DNA of 64,000 bases from Symsagittifera roscoffensis (Eukaryota; Xenacoelomorpha; Acoela; Convolutidae): assembly GCF_963678635.1 (NCBI RefSeq), contig NC_087066.1:66253277-66317276 (forward strand), in the 5' to 3' direction. Below, piece after piece: positions 34,031 through 46,821 of this stretch (position 1 is the stretch's first letter; the number at the start of each line of letters is the position of its first letter). Made by a program: the position numbers and the translations under genes. The notes under the pieces are model-generated. The model made no database searches and had not been told where the DNA came from. It worked only from the letters and a program-made list of their open reading frames with translations.

Positions 34031-35029
34031 TTCATTGGAACAGACTAGTGGAAGGATTGGCTGTTTATTTGACGAACTAATCAAAACAGGAGAAGTCGGT
34101 TTTAACCGACATGTGAAATTATAAAAAGTCGATTGTAAAGACACGTGACAATTTTTATTTTTGCAAATACAGAAAAAGCGCGAAAACTAACAGAACAACA
34201 GTTTTCGCTAGTAGAAAACAGACCTACGACACGAATTGTAATTACGATTAATATTATTGATGGAAGAACATTCCGAATTGTAACGATTGTGCAGAAATTG
34301 GATGGGTATTTGGAGGATTTTACCACCCTTCCCGAGTGACGATAAGACTGCTCTTCACCCGGATTCAAGAATCCGGAAGGGTCTCGGGAAGCGCCTAAAA
34401 TTGTTTTTTTTTAACAACCTTTAGCTTCCTGGCATGTCCTGAGTTGAATTTATTCAACACCGAATTCATTTTCAGATTATAAGAAGCTAGGAGTTAAGGG
34501 AAAGGTTTGATCCATCTCCGATGGAAATGTTAATTTTTATCCACTGAAGAAAACCAAAATTTATTCGATAACTAAGAAGTAGCCGTGTTTTTAGGAGTGA
34601 CCTCGTGGTCTGGAATACTGAGACCCAGCCATGAGCTCCTTATTTTTGCATGTAACTAATTTATCTTGCGTGATCTGGCCGAGGCCTTAAATAGTAAAGA
34701 CTTTGTCGACCCGATGTTAAGGGACCACACATTGAACTGGTTGAGACGGTTAAAAGCATTTGAAGCTGTGTTTAGACGCTAGCCATTCGTTTCATAACCT
34801 AGCTTTGTTTTCCGTCGGTGTGTACGTCCGGGCGAATGCTACAGATATAATTTTCTGGCGCTCCTGGGTGTTATTCTTCTAAATCATGATCGGCAGATCC
34901 ATTAACAAGCACTCCGCGCCGAGCGGATGCTGTAAATAAGACCCTTAATAGAGGGCGGGAAGTGTGGTTTGGAACTCGGAAGCCTTCCGGATTCCCGGAT
35001 TTAGTTTTTTATTCTATTTAAGACCAAAA

Positions 35030-35555
35030 ATTCACGTATCGTGAAGGGTGGGGCGATCGGCCCTCCCTTCGTTCCCTGAGCGGTGTATGACCAAAAACAT
35101 TTAAAGATAAACAATAAACCAAACAAAAAGGAGTATAGTACCTAAGAAAAAACCAAAACACAAAAAATAACCGAAAAAAAAACAAAAACAAAATCTGTAG
35201 AAATCATCTCCCCAGACGAGATGTGATCCGATCCTCCCGTTTGTTGTTGTTAGATAGATCGTTGACTTCCGGATTCCCTGATTTAATTTTTTAACCTATT
35301 CAAGACCGAAAATTCACGTATCGTGAAGGCTGGGGCCATCGGCCTTCTCTTCGTCCCTGAGCGTTGTATGGCCAAAAATACTTAAAGATATACAAAAAAC
35401 CAAACAAAAAGTAGTATAGTACCTAAGAAAAAACCAAAAACACAAAAAATAACCGAAAAAAAATTAAAATAAATTCAGAAGAAATCATCTCCCCAGACGA
35501 GATGTGATCCGACATTCCCGTTTGTTGTTGTTAGATAGATCGTTGTTACAGGCAT
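35030..35555 (+). repeat. ~280-bp subrepeats, 2 copies
   Basis: Same two variants as in U3/U4, with a few more differences. Confidence 0.9.
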
Positions 35556-35597
35556 TTATATCAAGCAAGGTCGTTACGATCGAAATTATGGCCCGCT

Positions 35598-36026
35598 TTG
35601 GGTGCCTGTAATGTAGGGTTGTTTGAGTATTTAAGCAGGTTAAAGCTAATTTGCGCTCAATCCGGAAGGTCCCTGGGAAGAGAGCGGAAGACTGATCCGG
35701 CAAGCAGTGCAAGGATCAACAGGAAGGGTCTCAAGGACAACAACAATCGACTGTTGGATATCTTTAACAAGTTTTGTATCCCTTTTGGTACAGAAATTAG
35801 GATATCAATCTGTGGAGGGCTCGACAGTGACTGCACTGTAGTGACCCTTCACCGATTTGCAAAATTCCGAGCTAGGCACCTCAATTCGTATGTTGAACTG
35901 ACCCGGAGGGGTATATTATCAGTAGCATTACTGTTTATACTGCTTGTATTAATACTCCCATATCGTTTTTCAGTGAAACAGACCGAAAACAAGCCGTTTT
36001 TTAGGGTCAAAATAGTGATATTTTGA
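35598..36026 (+). other. repeat-borne open frame, 142 codons
   Basis: Amino-acid sequence unchanged from the U3/U4 frames. The one visible change here (GGTCCCTGG for GGTCCTTGG near 35,670) is silent in this frame. Confidence 0.25.
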
Positions 36027-36985
36027 TCCCCCCACAAATCGAGATTTTTGAGATATTGATATTTTTGAAACGAAAAAAGCGCTAATTTAGTGAGTTACAT
36101 CTTAACTGCACTATTATAACTAGTAGAACCGGTTAAGTTTAGTTCGGACGTGGTTGGAAGTAATTGGGTGACGAAATCCGAATTTTCGTGAATTTTGAAA
36201 AAACAAAACGCCATAAATTAGGAATGTTTTTCGAAATTTTTGAGTAGGAGCCAACAACCTTCCTGGCCCTAGTGAACTTGAACTGAACGTGTTTAATTTA
36301 CTGGATTGATCAATGCGGAGGGGTTCAAATATCATTGTTTTTGGCAAATTTTTACGGCTGAAATGTTTTAGACCGCGTTTTTTGCATTGAAAAAGAAGAG
36401 TATAGGCCTTCTGAGCTCGGATCAATATTTTTTAGTTCAACCAGATAAGAATTGCGAAAAAAGTTTGGCGGAATCTATAAGTTTGAAAATTTTTCAGTTC
36501 GCATAAAAGAGTTTTGCTTCATAACTTTAGAAAAACGGGACAAATCCAGTTTATTTTGGAACCGTTAGAACAGAAATTAGGTTGGCTTAAACATAAACTA
36601 ACTGCTTTTTGAAGAACGAGAGCATTAAAAAAATTTAGATGGTTTTCAGCAAAAAACTACCAATTTTTGAAGGTAGGCCCTTCAAGTTTGGTTTAAAAAA
36701 ATTTTAGAAAGCCGTTAGACCCCTTCCAAACGGTAATATTGGTTATATAAGGCATTTTTACGCTGTTCTTGACACTAATCAAGGTATAAGGAACCTAAAA
36801 AACGACACTCGAGTCAAAAACAGGCTTGTTGTAAGACTTCCACAGTTAAGGAAAATTGTTAAATAAGCGGCCTAGCTTCAATTCGGAGGGGTCTAGGGCC
36901 AGAACAAACCCTTCCTAGTTTGTTGATTTTGCTTAATAGGCTCTAAGATGGTACCCGGAAAGGTCTCAAGTATTGTCTATAACGA

Positions 36986-37350
36986 TTTGGAAGGGTCCTG
37001 TTTTTGCCAATCGGGAAGGGTCAAATTTTGCCAATCCGGAGGGGTCCCATTTCGGACGGGTCCTGTTCTTGCCAATCCGGAAGGGTCATGTTTTGCCAAT
37101 CTGGAGGGGTCCAAACTCGGAGGGTCCTGTTTTTACCAATCCGTAAGTGTAAATTTTTGCCAAACCGGAGGGTCCCAATTCGGAGGGGTCCTGTTTTTGC
37201 CAACCCAAAAGGGTCATCTTTTCCCAATCCAGAGGGGTCCCAATTCAGAGGGGTCCTGTCTGAGCCAATCCGGAAGAGTCATATTCTGCCAATCTGGAGG
37301 GGTAAAAATTCGAAAGGATGCTGTTTTTACCAATCCGTTAGGGTTTCATT
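36986..37350 (+). repeat. minisatellite block M7
   Basis: Standard form without the left insertion of M5/M6. Confidence 0.92.
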
Positions 37351-38337
37351 GGAACAGATTAGTGGCAGGATTGGCTGTTTATTTGACGAACTAATCAAAA
37401 CAGGAGAAGTCGGTTTTAACCGACATGTGAAATTATAAAAAGTAGATTGTAAAGACACGTGACAGTTTTTATTTTCGCAAATACAGAAAAAGCGCGAAAA
37501 CTAACAGAACAACAGTTTTCGCTAAAAGAAAACAGACCTACGACACGAATTGTAATTACGATTATTATTATTGATGGAAGAACATTCCGAATTGTAACGA
37601 TTGTGCAGAATTCGGATGGGTATTTGGAGGTTTTTACCATCCTTCCCGAGTGACGATAAGACTGCTCTTCACCCGGATTCAAGAATCCGGAAGGGTCCGG
37701 GAAGCGACTGAAATTGTTTTTTTAACAACCTTTAGCTTCCTGGCATGTCCTGAGTTGAATTTATTCAACACCGAATTCATTTTCAGATTATAAGAAGCTA
37801 GGAGTTAAGGGAAAGGTTTGATCCATCTCCGATGGAAATGTTAATTTTTATCCACTGAAAAAAACCAAAATTTATTCGATAACTAAGAAGTAGCCGTGTT
37901 TTTAGGAGTGACCTCGTGGTCTGGAATACTGAGACCCAGCCATGAGCTCCTTATTTTTGCATGTAACTAATTTATCTTGCGTGATCTGGCCGAGGCCTTA
38001 AATAGTAAAGACTTTGTCGACCCGATGTTAAGGGACCACACATTGAACTGGTAGAGACGGTTAAAAGCATTTGAAGCTGTGTTTAGACGCTAGCCATTCG
38101 TTTCATAACCTAGCTTTGTTTTCCGTCGGTGTGTACTTCCGGGCGAATGCTACATATATAATTTTCTGGCGCTCCTGGGTGTTATTCTTCTAAATCATGA
38201 TCGGCAGATCCATTAACAAGCACTCCGCGCCGAGCGGATGCTGTAAATAAGACCCTTAATAGAGGGCGGGAAGTGTGGTTTGGAACTCGGAAGCCTTCCG
38301 GATTCCCGGATTTAGTTTTTTATTCTATTTAAGACCA

Positions 38338-39135
38338 AAAATTCACGTATCGTGAAGGGTGGGGCGATCGGCCCTCCCTTCGTTCCCTGAGCGGTATATG
38401 ACCAAAAACATTTAAATATAAACAATAAACCAAACAAAAAGTAGTATAGTACCTATGAAAAAACCAAAAGACAAAAAATAGCCGAAAAAAAAAAACAAAA
38501 ATAAAATCAGTAGAAATCATCTCCCCAGACGAGATGTGATCCGACCCTCCCATTTGTTGTTCTTAGATAGATCGTTGCCTTCCGGATTCCCTGAATTACT
38601 TCTTAAACCTATCTAAGACCGAAAATGCACGTAACGTGAAGGGTGGGGCGATCGGCCGTCCCTTCGTCCCTGAGCAGTGTATGACCAAAAATAGTTAAAT
38701 ATATACAAGAAACGAAACAAAAAGGAGTATAGTACCTAAGAAAAAACCAAAACACAAAAAATAACCAAAAAAAAACAAAAACAAAATCTGTAGAAATCAT
38801 CTCCTCAGACGAGATGTGATCCGACCCTCCCGTTTGTTGTTGTTAGATAGATCGTTGACTTCCGGATTCCCTGATTTAATTTTTTAACCTATTCAAGACC
38901 GAAAATTCACGTATCGTGAAGGCTGGGGCCATCGGCCGTCTCTTCGTCCCTGAGCGGTGTATGGACAAAAACACTTAAAGATTTACAAAAAACCAAACAA
39001 AAAGTAGTATAGTACCTAAGAAAAAACCAAAAACACAAAAAATAACCGAAAAAAAATAAAAATAAATTCAGAAGAAATCATCTCCCCAGACAAGATGTGA
39101 TCCGACATTCCCGTTTGTTGTTGTTAGATAGATCG
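38338..39135 (+). repeat. ~280-bp subrepeats, 3 copies
   Basis: An extra central copy (about 38,580-38,850) relative to U5 accounts for most of the unit's greater length. Confidence 0.9.
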
Positions 39136-39178
39136 TTGTTACAGGCATTTATATCAAGCAAGGTCGTTACGATCGAAA

Positions 39179-39619
39179 TTGTGGCCCGTTTTGGGTGCCT
39201 GTAATGTAGGGTTGTTTGAGTATTTAAGCAGGTTAAAGCTAATTTGCGCTCAATCCGGAAGGTCCTTGGGAAGAGAGCGGAAGACTGATCCGGCAAGCAG
39301 TGCAAGGATCAACAGGAAGGGTCTCAAGAACAACAACAATCGACTGTTGGATATCTTTAACAAGTTTTGTATCCCTTTTGGTACAGAAATTAGGATATCA
39401 ATCTGTGGAGGGCTCGACAGTGACTGCACTGTAGTGACCCTTCACCGATTTGCAAAATTCCGAGCTAGGCACCTCAATTCGTATGTTGAACTGACCCGGA
39501 GGGGTATATTATCAGTAGCATTACTGTTTATACTGCTTGTATTAATACTCCCATATCGTTTTTCAGTGAAACAGACCGAAAAAAAGCCGTTTTTTAGGGT
39601 CAAAATAGTGATATTTTGA
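39179..39619 (+). other. repeat-borne open frame, 146 codons
   Basis: TTG start at 39,179. Two replacement changes relative to U5 (KNNNN in place of KDNNN, TEKKP in place of TENKP). Confidence 0.25.
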
Positions 39620-40578
39620 TCCCCCCACAAAACGCGATTTTTGAGATATTGATATTTTTGAAACGAAAAAAAGCGCTAACTTAGTGAGTTACATCTTAAC
39701 TGCACTATTATAACTAGTAGAACCGGTTAAGTTTAGTTCGGACGTGGTTGGAAGTAATTGGGTGACGAAATCCGAATTTTCGTGAATTTTGAAAAAACAA
39801 AACGCCATAAATTAAGAATGTTTTTCGAAATTTTCGAGTAGGAGCCAACAACCTTCCTGGCCCTAGTGAACTCGAACTGAGCGTGTTTGATTTACAGGAT
39901 TGATCAATGCGGAGGGGTTCAAATACCATTGTTTTTGGCAAATTTTTACGGCTGAAATGTTTTAGACCGCGTTTTTTGCATTGAAATAGAAGAGTATAGG
40001 CCTTCTGAGCTCGGATCAATAATTTTTAGTTCAACCAGATAAGAATTGCGAAAAAAGTTTGGCGGAATCTATAACTTTGAAAATTTTTCAGTTCGCATAA
40101 AAGAGTTTTGCTTCATAACTTTAGAAAAACGGGACAAATCCAGTTTATTTTGGAACCGTTAGAACAGAAATTAGAATGGCTTAAACACAAGCTAACTGCT
40201 TTCTGAAGAAAGAGAGAATTTAAAAAAGTTTAGATTGTTTTCAGCAAAAAACTACCAATTTTTGAAGGTAGGCCCTTCAAGTTTGGTTTAAAAAAATTTT
40301 AGAAAGCCCTTAGACCCCTTCCAAACGGTAATATCGGTTATATAAGGCATTTTTACGCTGTTCTTGACAATAATCAAGGTATAAGGAACCTAAAAAACGA
40401 CACTCGAGTCAAAAACAGGCTTGTTGTAAGACTTCCACAGTTAAGGAAAATTGTTAAATAAGCGGCCTAGCTTCAATTCGGGGGGGTCCAGGGCCAGAAC
40501 AAACCCTTCCTAGTTTGTTGATTTTGCTTAATAGGCTCTAAGATGGTACCCGGAAAGGTCTCAAGTATTGTTTATAAC

Positions 40579-40945
40579 GATTCGGAAGGGTCCTGTTTTT
40601 GCCAATCGGGAAGGGTCAATGTTTGCCAATCCGGAGGGGTCCCATTTCGGACGGGTCCTGTTCTTGCCAATCCGGAGGGGTCATGTTTTGCCAATCTGGA
40701 GGGGTCCAAACTCGGAGGGTCTTGTTTTTACCAATCCGTTAGGGTAAATTTTTGCCAATCCGGAGGGTCCCAATTCGGAGGGGTCCTGTTTTTGCCAACC
40801 CAAAAGGGTCATCTTTTCCCAATCCTGAGGGGTCCCAATTCGGAGGTGTCCTGTCTGAGCCAATCCGGAAGAGTCATATTCTGCCAATCTGGAGGGGTAA
40901 AAATTCGGAAGGGTGCTGTTTTTACCAATCCGTTAGGGTTTCATT
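40579..40945 (+). repeat. minisatellite block M8
   Basis: Standard form; local changes such as GGTCAATGTTTGCC at its left end. Confidence 0.92.
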
Positions 40946-41932
40946 GGAACAGATTAGTGGCAGGATTGGCTGTTTATTTGACGAACTAATCGAAACAGGA
41001 GAAGTCCGTTTTAACCGACATGTGAAATTATAAATTCGATTTTAAAGACACGTGACAATTTTTATTTTCGCAAATACAGAAAAAGCGCGAAAACTAACAG
41101 AACAACAATTTTCGCTAGTAGAAAACAGACCTACGACACGAATTGTAATTACGATGAACATTATTGATGGAAGAACATTCCGAATTGTAACGATTGTGCA
41201 GAATTCGGATGGGTATTTGGAGGATTTTACTACCCTTCCCGAGTGACAAAAAGACTGCTCTTCACTCGGATTCAAGAATCCGGAAGGGTCTCGGGAAGCG
41301 ACTGAAATTGTTTTTTTAACAACTTTTATCTTCCTGGCATGCCCTGAGTTGAATTTAATCAACACCGAATTCATTTTCAGATTATAAGAAGCTAGGAGTT
41401 AAGGGAAAGGGCTGATCCATCTCTGATGGAAATGTTAATTTTTATCCACTGAAGAAAACCAAAATTTATTCGATAACTAAGAAGTAGCCGTGTGTTTAGG
41501 AGTGACCTCGTGGTCTGGAATACTGAGACCCAGCCATGAGCTCCTTATTTTTGCATGTAACTATTTTATCTTGGGTGATCTGGCCGAGGCCTAAAATAGT
41601 ATTGATTTTGTCGACCCGATGTTAAGGGACCACACATTGAACTGGTAGAGACGGTTAAAAGCATTTGAAGCTGTATTTAGACGCTAGCCATTCGTTTCAC
41701 ATCCTAGCTTTGTTTTCTGTCGGTGTGTACTTCCGGGCGAACGCTACATATATAATTTTCTGGCACTCCTGGGTGTTAATCTTCTAAATCATGATCGGCA
41801 GATCCATTAACAAGCACAATGCGCCGAGCGGATGCTGTAAATAAGACCCTTAACAGAGGGCGAGAAGTGTGGTTTGGAACACGGAACCCTTCCGGATTCC
41901 CAGATTTAGTTTTTAACCTATTTAAGACCAAA

Positions 41933-42630
41933 AATTCACGTATCGTGAAGGGTGGGGCAATCGGCCCTCCCTTCGTTCCCTGAGCGGTGTATGACCAAAA
42001 ACACTTAAAGATATACAATAAACCAAACAAAAAGTAGTATAGTACCTATGAACTACCAAAAGACTAAAAATAGCCGAAAAAAAACAAAAATAAAATCAGT
42101 AGAAATCATCTCCCCAGACGAGATGTGATCCGACCCTCCCGTTTGTTGTTGTTAGATAGATCGTTGCCTTCCGGATTCCCTGAATTACTTCTTAAACCTA
42201 TCTAAGACCGAAAATGCACGTAACGTGAAGGGTGGGGCGATCGGCCGTCCCTTCGTCCCTGAGCAGTGTATGACCAAAAATAGTTAAATATATACAAGAA
42301 ACCAAACAAAAAGTAGTATAGTACCTAGGAAAAAACCAAAAACACAAAAAATAACCGAAAAAAAAACCAAAAATAAAATCACTAGAAACATCTCCCCAGA
42401 CGAGATGTGATCCGACTCTCCCGCTTGTTGTTGTTAGATAGATCGTTGCCTTTCGGATTCCCGGAAATAGTTTAATAACCTAATTAAGACCGAAAATTCA
42501 TGTATCATGAAGGGTGGGGCGATCGGCCGTCCCTTCGTTCCCTGAGCGGTGTATGACCAAAAACTCTTAACGATATACAAGAAACCAAAGAAAAATTAAC
42601 CGAAAAAAAAAACAAAAATAAATTCAGTAG
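41933..42630 (+). repeat. ~280-bp subrepeats, about 2.5 copies
   Basis: The last, shortened copy (TGTATCATGAAGGG variant, A/C tract cut to about 40 nt) is the same form as the last copy in U0, U2 and U9. Confidence 0.9.
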
Positions 42631-42650
42631 CAAGGTCGTTACGATCGAAA

Positions 42651-43091
42651 ATGTGGCCCGTTTCGGGTGCCTGTAATGTATGGTTGTTTGAGTATTTAAG
42701 CATGTTAAAGCTAATTTGCGCTCAATCCGGAAGGTCCTTGGGAAGAGAGCGGAAGACTGATCCGGCAAGCAATGCAATGAGCAACACGAAGGGTCTCAAG
42801 GACAACAACAATCGACTGTTGGGTATCTTTAACAAGTTTTGTGTCCCTTTTGATACAGAAATTAGGATATCAATCTGTAGGACGCTCGACAATGACTGCA
42901 CTGTAGTGACCCTTCACCGAGTTGCAAATTTCCGAGCTAGGCACCTTAATTCGTATGTTGAACTGGCCCGGAGGGGTATAATATTAATAGCATTACTGTT
43001 TTTACTGCTTGTATTAATACTCCCATATCATTTTTCAGTAGAACAGACCGAAAACAAGCCGTTTTTTAAGGTCAAAATAGTGATATTTTGA
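42651..43091 (+). other. repeat-borne open frame, 146 codons
   Basis: Shares the SNTKGLKDNN and CVPFDTEI variants with the U0 frame at 21,294, which supports the U0-U7 relationship. TTG start. Confidence 0.25.
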
Positions 43092-44044
43092 TCCCCCCAC
43101 AAATCGCGATTTTTGAGATATCGATATTTTTTGAAACAAAGAAAGCGCTAATTTAGTGGGTTACATCTGAACTGCACTATTATAACTAATAGAACCGGTT
43201 AAATTTAGTTCGGACGTGATTGGAACTAATTGGGTGACGAAATCCAAATTTTCGTGATTTTTGAAAAAACGAAACGCAATAAAAGAAGAATATTTTTCAA
43301 AATTTTTGAGCAAGTGCCAACAACCTTCCTGGCACCAGTGAAATTGAACTTAGAGTGTTTGATTTAGTGGATTCATCAATGCGGAGGGTTCATATACTAT
43401 TGTTTTCGGCAAAATTTTACAGCTGAAATGTTTTAGACCGGTTTTTTTTTGCATTGAAATAGAAGAATATAAGCCGCCTGAGCTCGGATCAATAATTTTT
43501 CATTCAACCAGATTAGAATTGCAAAAAAAGTTAGGCGGTACCTATATTTGAATATTTTTCAGCTCGCATAAAAGACGTTCTGCTTCATAACTTTAGAATA
43601 ACGGGACCAATCCAGTTTATTTTGGTACCGTTACAACAGAAATTAAGTTAGCTTAAACACAAGCTAACTGCTTTTTGAAGAAAGAGTGTATTAAAACATT
43701 TAGATTGTTTTTAGCAAAAAACTACCGATTTCTGCAGGTAGACCCTTCAAGTTTGGTTTAAAAAATTTTAGAAAGCCATTACACCCCTTCCAAACAATAA
43801 TAACGGTTATATAAGGCATTTTTACGCTGTTTCTGACAATAATGAAGGTATACGGAACTTAGAAATTGACAGTCGAGTCAAAAACAAGCTTGTTGTAAGA
43901 TTTCCACAGTTAAGGAAAATTGTTAAATAGGCGGCTTAGCTTCAATTTGGAGGGGTCTAGGACCAGAAGAAACCCTTCCTAGTTTGTTGATTTTGCTTAG
44001 GCTCTAAGATTGTATCCGAAAGGTTCTCAAGTATTGTTTATACC

Positions 44045-44215
44045 GATTCGGAGAGGTCCTATTTTTGCCAATCGGGAAGGGTCAAATTTGCCAATCCGGA
44101 GGGGTCCCATTTCGGACGGGTCCTGTTCTTGCCAATCGGGAAGGGTCATGTTTTGCCAATCTGGAGGGGTACAAACTCGGAGGGTCCTGTTTTTACCAAT
44201 CCGTTAGGGTTTCAT
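44045..44215 (+). repeat. minisatellite block M9 (short form)
   Basis: Same reduced repeat set as M3, including GGGGTACAAACTCGGAGG near 44,166. Confidence 0.92.
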
Positions 44216-44625
44216 TGGAACAGATTAGTGGCAGGATTGGCTGTTTATTTGACGAACTAATCGAAACAGGAGAAGTCGGTTTAAACCGACATGTGAAATT
44301 ATAAAAAGTCGATTGTAAAGACACGTGACAATGTTTATTTTCGCAAATACAGAAAAAGCGCAAAAATCGTATCGTGAAGGCTGGGGCCATCGGCCGTCTC
44401 TTCGTCCCTGAGCGTTGTATGGCCAAAAACACTTAAAGATATACAAGAAACCAAACAAAAAGTAGTATAGTACCTAAGAAAAAACCAAAAACACAAAAAA
44501 TAACCGAAAAAAAAAATTCAGAAATCATCTCCCCAGACGAGATGTGATCCGACCCTCCCATTTTTTGTTGTTAGATAGATCTTTGTTACAGTCATTTATA
44601 TCAAGCAAGGTCGTTACGATCGAAA

Positions 44626-45069
44626 TTGTGGCCCGTTTTGGGTGCCTGTAATGTAGGGTTGTTTTTTGAGTATTTAAGCAGGTTAAAGCTAATTTGCGCT
44701 CAATCCGGAAGGTCTTTGGGAAGAGAGCGGAAGACTGATCCGGCAAGCAGTGCAAGGAGCAACAGGAAGGGTCTCAAGGACAACAATAATCGACTGTTGG
44801 ATATCTTTAACAAGTTTTGTATCCCTTTTGGTACAGAAATTAGGATATCAATCTGTGGAGGGCTCGACAGTGACTGCACTGTAGTGTCCCTTCACCGATT
44901 TGCAAAATTCCGAGCTAGGCACCTCAATTCGTATGTTGAACTGACCCGGAGGGGTATTTTATTAGTAGCATTACTGTTTATACTGCTTGTATTAATACTC
45001 CCATATCGTTTTTCAGTGAAACAGACCGAAAACAAGCCGTTTTTTAGGGTCAAAATAGTGATATTTTGA
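44626..45069 (+). other. repeat-borne open frame, 147 codons
   Basis: A three-base insertion in the T run (GGGTTGTTTTTTGAG, near 44,660) adds one phenylalanine and keeps the frame. A length change in a multiple of three is weak support for a coding constraint. Confidence 0.28.
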
Positions 45070-46025
45070 TCCCCCCACAAATCGCGATTTTTGAGATATC
45101 GATATTTTTGAAACAAAAAAAGCGCTAATTTAGTGAGTTACATCTTAAGTGCACTATTATAACTAGTAGAACCGGTTAAGTTTAGTTCGGACGTGGTTGG
45201 AAGTAATTGGGTGACAAAATCCGAATTTTCGTGAATTTTGAAAAAACTAAACGCCATAAATTAAGAATGTTTTTCGAAATTTTTGAGTAATAGCCAACAA
45301 CTTTCCTGGCCCCAGTGAAATCGAACTGAACGTGTTTGATTTACTGGATTGATAAATGCGGAGGGGTTCAAATACCATTGTTTTTGGCAAATTTTTACGG
45401 CTGAAATGTTTTAGACCGCGTTTTTTGCATTGAAATAGAATAATATAGGCCTTCTGAGCTCGGATCAATAATTTTTAGTTCAACCAGATAAGAATTGCGA
45501 AAAAAGTTTGGCGGAATCTATAAGTTTGAAAATTTTTCAGTTCGCATAAAAGAGTTTTGCTTCATATCTTTAGAAAAACGGGACCAATCCAGTTTATTTT
45601 GGAACCGTTAGAACAGAAATTAGAATGATTTAAACACAATCAAACTGCTTTCTGAAGAAAGAGAGAATTTTAAAAAATTTAGATTGTTATCAGCAAAAAA
45701 CTACCACTTTTGGAGGTAGGCCCTTCAAGTTTGGTTTAAAAAAATTTATGAAAGCCCTTAGACCCCTTCCAAACGGTAATATCGGTTATATAAGGCATTT
45801 TTACGCTGTTCTTGACAATAATCAAGGTATAAGGAACCTACAAAACGACACTCGAGTCAAAAACAGGCTTGTTGTAAGACTTCCACAGCAAAGGAAAATT
45901 GTTAAATAAGCGGCCTAGCTTCAACTCGGAGGGGTCTAGGGCCAGAACAAACCCTTCCTAGTTTGTTGATTTTGCTTAATAGGCTCTAAGATGGTACCCG
46001 GAAAGGTCTCAAGTATTGCTTATAA

Positions 46026-46393
46026 CGATTCGGAAGGGTCCTGTTTTTTCCAATCGGGAAGGGTCGAACTTTGTCAATCCGGAGGGGACCCAATTCGATC
46101 GGGTCCTGTTCTTGTCAATCCGGAAGGGTCATGTTTTGCCAATCTGGAGGGGTCCAAACTCGGAGGGTCCTGTTTTTACCAATCCGTAAGGGTAAATTTT
46201 TGCCAATCCGGGGGGAATCCAATTCGGAGGGGTCCTGCTTTTGTCAATCCAAAAGGGTCATCTTTTCCCAATCCGGAGAGGTCCAAATTCGGTAGGCTCT
46301 TGTATGAGTCAAATCGGGAGAGTTATATTTTGTCAATCTGGAGGGGTAAAAATTCGGAAGGGTGCTGTTTTTACCAATCCGTTAGGATTTCAT
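46026..46393 (+). repeat. minisatellite block M10 (most diverged standard block)
   Basis: Several TTGTCAATCC in place of TTGCCAATCC and other changes, more than in neighbouring blocks. Confidence 0.9.
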
Positions 46394-46821
46394 TGGAACA
46401 GATTAGTGGGAGTATTGGCTGTTTATTTGACGAACTAATCGAAACAGGAGAAGTCGGTTTTAACTGACATGTGAAATTATAAAAAGTCGATTTTAAAGAC
46501 ACGTGACAATTTTTATTTTCGAAAATACAGAAAAAGCGCGAAAACTAACAGAACAACAGTTTTCGCTAGTAGAAAACAGACCTACGACACGAATTGTAAG
46601 TACGATTAATATTATTGATGGAAGAACATTCCGAATTGTACGATTGTGCAGAATTCGGATGGGTATTTGGAGGATTTTACTACCCTTCCCGAGTGACGAT
46701 AAGACTGCTCTTCATCCGGATTCAAGAATCCGGAATGGTCTCGGGAAGCGACTGAAATGGTTTTTTTAACAATTTTCATCTTCCTGGCATGTCCTTCCTT
46801 TTTATCTTCCTGGCATTTTTG

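Larger units (their letters stand above)
30809..34108 (+). mobile_element. A/B satellite unit U4 (right copy of 3,118-bp duplication)
   Basis: Matches U3 almost base for base up to 33,926. I noticed only two or three differences, for example GGCGTCGAG against GGAGTCGAG near 31,590 and ATATACA against ATATATA near 32,065. It then continues with a full-length minisatellite. Confidence 0.92.
34109..37423 (+). mobile_element. A/B satellite unit U5
   Basis: Tail and core 34,109-35,030, subrepeats 35,030-35,555, ORF 35,598-36,026, spacer to 36,980, minisatellite 36,986-37,350. Keeps the 30-bp piece AGATCCATTAACAAGCACTC (near 34,896) that U3 and U4 have lost. Confidence 0.85.
37424..41017 (+). mobile_element. 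A/B satellite unit U6
   Basis: Tail and core 37,424-38,335, three subrepeats, ORF 39,179-39,619, spacer to 40,570, minisatellite 40,579-40,945. Confidence 0.85.
41018..44288 (+). mobile_element. A/B satellite unit U7 (partner of U0)
   Basis: Tail and core 41,018-41,930, three subrepeats, ORF 42,651-43,091, spacer, short minisatellite 44,045-44,215, tail. From the last subrepeat onward it pairs with U0 at a constant offset of about 21.35 kb. Confidence 0.85.
44289..46467 (+). mobile_element. A/B satellite unit U8 (no core, partner of U1)
   Basis: Tail jumps to a single subrepeat at about 44,366 through the same junction as U1 (GCGCAAAAATCGTATCGTG). Subrepeat to 44,590, ORF 44,626-45,069, spacer to 46,020, minisatellite 46,026-46,393. 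Unlike U1 it keeps its minisatellite. Confidence 0.85.
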
